Assembly: GCA_052143535.1 (NCBI GenBank)
Contig: JBKQSS010000075.1
Location: 66,833-130,832 of the forward strand
Source of the DNA: JADGRA01 sp052143535
Lineage (GTDB): Bacteria; Myxococcota; Myxococcia; Myxococcales; Myxococcaceae
Length of the DNA: 64,000 nt
Direction: 5' to 3'
The notes beneath the pieces were generated by a model. That model had not been told where the DNA came from and ran no database searches. It saw only the letters and a program-made list of their open reading frames with translations. Made by a program: the position numbers and the translations under genes. Of this stretch, positions 61,040 to 64,000 are shown in pieces. Within the stretch, counting starts at the first letter, position 1. Every line of letters starts with the position of its first letter.

Positions 61040-61612
61040 CTGGGACGCTCGAAAAACGGGGAAGCAATCAGTCGGCAGCGCAGGACTCCTCAGGAAGTAG
61101 CCGCTCTTCGCAAGCTCTATTGGGAAGCCAAGAAAGCTGGCGACTTCGACGTCTGGCGCCGGACGAAAGCTGTTTCGAGCTATTTGGCGGGCAAGGCAGT
61201 CATCGCCCTTGCCGCCGAGTTGGACGTCACGCGGGGAGCCATCAATCGCTGGCTTCAATGGTACGAGGCGATGGGCGCCGAGGGCCTGCGGACGGGAAAA
61301 GCTCCGGGACCGAGGCCCAGGCTGAGCGACGAGCAGCGCCAGGAGCTGTGTGTCCTCATCGAGGCCGGACCGCAGGCCGCCGGATTCACGTCCGGCCTTT
61401 GGACCGGGCCGATGATTGGCGACCTCATCCGGAGGAAGTTCGGCGTCAGCTACCACAATCATTACGTTCCCGACCTCCTGCACCAGCTGGGCTTTTCGGT
61501 GCAGCGCCCACGCAAACGCCTCGCTCGTGCCGACGCCGCGGCGCAGGAGGATTGGGTGCACCAGCGCTTCCCGGCCATCAAAAAAAAGCCCGAGGATGTC
61601 GCGGCATTGTGA
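61040..61612 (+). CDS. IS630 transposase, first reading frame
   Basis: N-terminal DNA-binding part: GRSKNGEAISRQRRTPQEVA, ALRKLYWEAKKAGDFDVWRR, then a HTH AGKAVIALAAELDVTRGAIN with RWLQWYEAMG and the winged-helix segment NHYVPDLLHQLGFSVQRPRK. The frame ends at TGA 61610-61612. No ATG precedes the GRSKNG block; CTG 61040, with SD GGGAGG five bases ahead, is the natural start, or a decayed ATG, and the annotated start at TTG 61184 would lose the N-terminal helix. An IS630-type split of orfA/orfB. Confidence 0.75.
   Translation: MGRSKNGEAISRQRRTPQEVAALRKLYWEAKKAGDFDVWRRTKAVSSYLAGKAVIALAAELDVTRGAINRWLQWYEAMGAEGLRTGKAPGPRPRLSDEQRQELCVLIEAGPQAAGFTSGLWTGPMIGDLIRRKFGVSYHNHYVPDLLHQLGFSVQRPRKRLARADAAAQEDWVHQRFPAIKKKPEDVAAL
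61580..61588 (+). promoter_or_regulatory. Candidate -1 frameshift site in the IS630 transposase
   Basis: Eight consecutive A residues (61580-61587) then G, with the orfA frame reading AAA AAA AAG. A -1 shift moves translation into the orfB frame, which continues as KARGCRGIVMFGDEASF. A TGATG overlap of the orfA stop and an orfB ATG at 61612 offers an alternative route by reinitiation. Confidence 0.65.
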
Positions 61613-62121
61613 TGTTCGGGGACGAGGCCAGTTTTTGGCTCGACGGGACCCTGCACCAGACGTGGTCGAGAGTCGGAGTGCAGCCTCGCGTGGACACCTT
61701 CGGGCTCCGGAAGACGGCGCACGTCTTCGGCGCCATCGCCCTCGAGGACGGAGACTTCACCTTCCGATTCGCGCCAGTCTTCAACGGGCACACGTTTCAC
61801 GAGTTTCTCAAACAGCTGGTTGAGAAGTACGCGCCTCGGAAAATCTTCTTCATCATCGACAATGGGCCGTGCCATTGGCTCGACGACGAGGGGAAGGCGT
61901 GGCTCGCTGAAAACTCGCACCGAATCGAGCTGCACCGCTTGCCCGGCTACTCGCCCGAGCTCAATCCCACCGAGGGCGTCTGGAAGGCGACGCGCAGAAT
62001 GGCGACGCACAACCGGTTCTACCGAACAACCTGGGAGAGGGACGAGGTGCTCCGCTGTACCTTTCGCCGGTTCCAGCGTCGTCCCGCCCTCATTGCTGGC
62101 CACGTACAGAGATTCCAATGA
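61612..62121 (+). CDS. IS630 transposase, second reading frame (DDE catalytic domain)
   Basis: 169 residues from ATG 61612, overlapping the orfA TGA as TGATG. The three catalytic acids are visible: D in MFGDEASFWLDG, the second in FFIIDNGPCHWLDDEGKAWL and the Glu in YSPELNPTEGVWKATRRMAT. These match DD(34)E of IS630. The reading frame is intact, so the element could be active if fusion by frameshift or reinitiation is possible. Confidence 0.85.
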   Translation: MFGDEASFWLDGTLHQTWSRVGVQPRVDTFGLRKTAHVFGAIALEDGDFTFRFAPVFNGHTFHEFLKQLVEKYAPRKIFFIIDNGPCHWLDDEGKAWLAENSHRIELHRLPGYSPELNPTEGVWKATRRMATHNRFYRTTWERDEVLRCTFRRFQRRPALIAGHVQRFQ

Positions 62122-62301
62122 TCGCCTATTCACCTGAGACTGTTTAGTTGGTCCGCGCGGGTCACTTCGGAGGCTTCTCAACATTTTCCGAGGCGCTGCA
62201 ACTGCAGATGGTTCGAGCCCCTCCTTGCGAGCTGGGCACGGCAGCTAGCAGGCCGTTGTGCCCGTCGAACCGGCCTTCAAGGTTGGTGGAATACGACCAC
62301 G

Positions 62302-63351
62302 TCATATTTGTGCGGAGGTGAGCCAGCGCACGTTCTGCACCGTCCCATCGAACTGGTGGCTGGTCTTGAATGTTTCCCATCTGCCGTCCCGCGCGGCGTT
62401 CGCCGTACGCGCGAGCAGGGTCTCGCGTTCCGCTACAGACATCGGTTGGAAGCTCAAAGCGGTCGAGAGCGCCTGTTCGAGGACTCCTTGGCTGTCGCAG
62501 CCCGTGATGGTCACGGAGACGCCTGGCACGCTCATCGCGTACCGCAGACACTCGTCGGCGCTCGCAGCGCCGGATTCCAGAATCAGCCCAGCACCCATTG
62601 GCTTCATGCCCAGGACGGCGGCGCCATCCCGCAGAGCGACCGGGATGACATCGCGCTCAAAACTTCGGTAGTGCGCGTCGAGAACATTGATGGGCATCTG
62701 CACGCTGTCGAAGCGGAAGCCTTGTTGGCGCGCGACGTCGAGCATATGGCGGTGGATGTCCGGGTCTTTGTGCCCGGTGAACCCGATGAAGCGAAGCTTG
62801 CCGGCCTTGCGCGCCGCAACGAGCGCCTCGATGGTGCCCCCAGGCGCGAAGCAGCGCTCCGGATCGTCTGGGCGAATCACTTCGTGGATCTGCACCAGAT
62901 CGACGACGTCGACCTGTAGCCGCTTCATCGACTGCTCGAGCTGCTGACGCGTCGCCGCGGCGGTACGGCCGTCCAGTTTGGTCATCAGAAATGCCTTCTG
63001 CCGATACCCGTCGCGCAGTGCCTTCCCCATGCGTCGCTCGCTCTCGCCGCCATTGTAGTCCCAGCAGTTGTCGAGAAAGTTGAGCCCGTGATCGAGTGCC
63101 ATGCGCACGAGCTGGATACTCTCGGGCTCGGTCGGGAATCCGAGATGGTAGCCGCCGAGGCCGACGATAGACACTCGCTCGCCGGTTCGGCCCAGCTCGC
63201 GCCGAGGAACCTGCATGCCCGCGGAAATCTTGTATTTGCCGCTAGGGACCTTCCCAATGGGAGCCCCGCCCGCTTGCCCCTGAGCGTTCGTTGTCGTCGC
63301 GGCAAACGCACCTCCCACAGCAGCTCGAAGGAGACTCCGCCTCGTCATCAT
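62302..63351 (-). CDS. Tat-exported aldo/keto reductase
   Basis: 349 residues. ATG 63351 (MMTRRS...) with SD AAGGAGG; the Tat signal is MTRRSLLRAAVGGAFAATTT. The AKR fold follows: the active-site Asp and Tyr in LNFLDNCWDYNGGESERRMG, the Lys in FLMTKLDGR and the His in VDLVQIHEVI. C-terminal blocks GVSVTITGCDSQGVLEQALS and ATANAARDGRWETFKTSH complete the domain. NADPH-dependent reductase of unknown substrate; export is rare for AKRs but seen in the Tat-linked predicted oxidoreductase clade. Confidence 0.9.
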   Translation of the reverse strand: MMTRRSLLRAAVGGAFAATTTNAQGQAGGAPIGKVPSGKYKISAGMQVPRRELGRTGERVSIVGLGGYHLGFPTEPESIQLVRMALDHGLNFLDNCWDYNGGESERRMGKALRDGYRQKAFLMTKLDGRTAAATRQQLEQSMKRLQVDVVDLVQIHEVIRPDDPERCFAPGGTIEALVAARKAGKLRFIGFTGHKDPDIHRHMLDVARQQGFRFDSVQMPINVLDAHYRSFERDVIPVALRDGAAVLGMKPMGAGLILESGAASADECLRYAMSVPGVSVTITGCDSQGVLEQALSTALSFQPMSVAERETLLARTANAARDGRWETFKTSHQFDGTVQNVRWLTSAQI

Positions 63352-63598
63352 GGTTCCTCCTTCGCACGAATGTTGCGACGGAGGCTGCATCGCCTCGCGC
63401 CGCAAGTCGTGCTTGGCCGACTCGAATTGACAGCCTTAGGAATCCGCATGTCCTTACTTTCGGACTGTGAGGGCTCGGTTGGTGGTCGAGTCAGTGTGTT
63501 CCCATACTAGGCACGGCCAGAGGCCGGTGCAGCCCTCGGCAGGCGTGGGGTATCCGTGGCGTACGGGCGTTGCGGTCTCCATGAAACACCTAGCGACT

Positions 63599-63928
63599 TC
63601 AACGGCTTGGAAGTGAGGAGAACGGGAGGTGAAACCTCCAGACGCCGGCGGCGATGTTCTTGAAGATGCTGTGGTTGACGGTCAAACCCTTCGCGCCAGC
63701 CAATCCCTTTGTCCCGGCGAGGATGGCGATGTCGGTGTTCTGGAAGGTCAAGTCTTCGAACTAGTCCGCGTACTGGACGTCGAAGAGCACGTCGTTGCCT
63801 TGGCCGTCGATGATGACCGGACCGTCGCCCGCGGACTTGATGACGATGGGCTTCTCGTTGGGGCCAATTCGCCCGGTCAAGTCTCGATTTGTGTGTAATT
63901 TGACGGCAGCGTGGAGCTCCCCGGCGGG
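63599..63928 (-). pseudogene. Beta-helix protein fragment with in-frame TAG
   Basis: The minus frame reads LTGRIGPNEKPIVIKSAGDG, PVIIDGQGNDVLFDVQYAD, then TAG, then FEDLTFQNTDIAILAGTKGL and LTVNHSIFKNIAAGVWRFHL to the stop at 63601-63599. This repetitive sequence matches right-handed parallel beta-helix proteins (pectate lyase-like). The start is missing: a TGA at 63931-63929 lies just upstream. Both the missing 5' end and the TAG (Tyr to stop is the simple change) mark it as a remnant. Confidence 0.6.
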
Positions 63929-64000
63929 TCAGGCTGCCTTCGCCTGATCGGCGTTCAGCTGGGACATGTCGAGATAGAAGCGCTGGCCCCAAATAGCCGT
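63929..64000 (-). CDS. C-terminal end of an unidentified protein, partial
   Basis: The minus strand from the window edge reads TAIWGQRFYLDMSQLNADQA then KAA and stops at TGA. Only 23 codons are visible, too few for a family. It could be the 3' end of a gene continuing beyond the window, just upstream of the beta-helix fragment, or part of its broken N-terminus. Confidence 0.3.
   Translation of the reverse strand, partial: TAIWGQRFYLDMSQLNADQAKAA

Larger units (their letters stand above)
60944..62147 (+). mobile_element. IS630-family insertion sequence, about 1.2 kb
   Basis: Short terminal inverted repeats CTAAACAG (60944-60951) and CTGTTTAG (62140-62147) enclose a transposase. IS630 elements insert at TA and duplicate it, consistent with the TA within both ends (60945-60946 and 62145-62146). 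The exact ends are not proven. The transposase is in two frames joined at an A8 tract. Confidence 0.75.

Noticed and set aside
1..64000. tRNA, rRNA or CRISPR array
   Set aside because: No cloverleaf with a TTC-arm motif, no rRNA signature and no regularly spaced direct repeat array was found by eye.

Overview
The window is high-GC DNA (roughly two thirds G+C by eye) from a bacterium that looks like a member of the Myxococcota. The pointers are a deltaproteobacterial-type RNA polymerase omega subunit, several lipoproteins with DAG/DGG-rich linkers after the lipobox, ECF sigma/anti-sigma modules, a TPR-CHAT protein and many SD-led genes of ordinary bacterial codon use. No rRNA, tRNA or CRISPR array was seen.

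Layout. 1-3.3 kb: minus-strand pair of a class V PLP enzyme and a formate dehydrogenase alpha subunit whose active-site codon is an in-frame TGA followed by an E. coli fdhF-like SECIS hairpin (a selenoprotein); the dehydrogenase runs off the left edge and its N-terminal Fe-S region is damaged. 3.6-13.5 kb: rpoZ, a lone receiver protein, a broken bicupin gene, a lipid operon (RHH regulator, acyl-CoA desaturase, alpha/beta hydrolase, second desaturase) with a palindromic operator, a LysR-peroxiredoxin pair, a Pit phosphate transporter and small proteins. 13.9-19.6 kb: an RND efflux pair, then a three-gene module of a 39-residue secreted Cys-rich peptide, an ECF sigma factor and a Cys-bearing membrane protein. 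19.6-22.5 kb: a molybdate-type island (HTH-PBP one-component regulator, outer-membrane barrel, TOBE/Mop protein, molybdopterin-oxidoreductase-like protein) that may serve the formate dehydrogenase. 22.6-36.6 kb: DUF3047, a four-FN3-domain lipoprotein, a phosphoesterase lipoprotein, a DUF3556 membrane protein with an FAD oxidoreductase and a divergent PadR regulator, a permease and a Tat-exported FAH-fold protein.

36.8-45.7 kb and 53.3-63.5 kb look like acquired DNA. They hold the second RND pair, an IS630 element and most of the decayed genes (a TGA-split exported protein, amidase and DoxX remnants, a shattered class III alcohol dehydrogenase and a beta-helix fragment). The tetranucleotide GATC, which I find only about eight times in the first 36.8 kb, becomes normal in frequency there. 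45.8-53.2 kb is again GATC-poor and holds a HAF-repeat protein, two small lipoproteins and the most interesting system in the window: an exported, membrane-anchored TPR-CHAT caspase-like protease divergent from an ECF sigma factor and its zinc-finger membrane anti-sigma factor. The topologies would let the protease act on the outer domain of the anti-sigma factor.

All identifications come from reading the translations; no database search was run. GATC counts are by eye.
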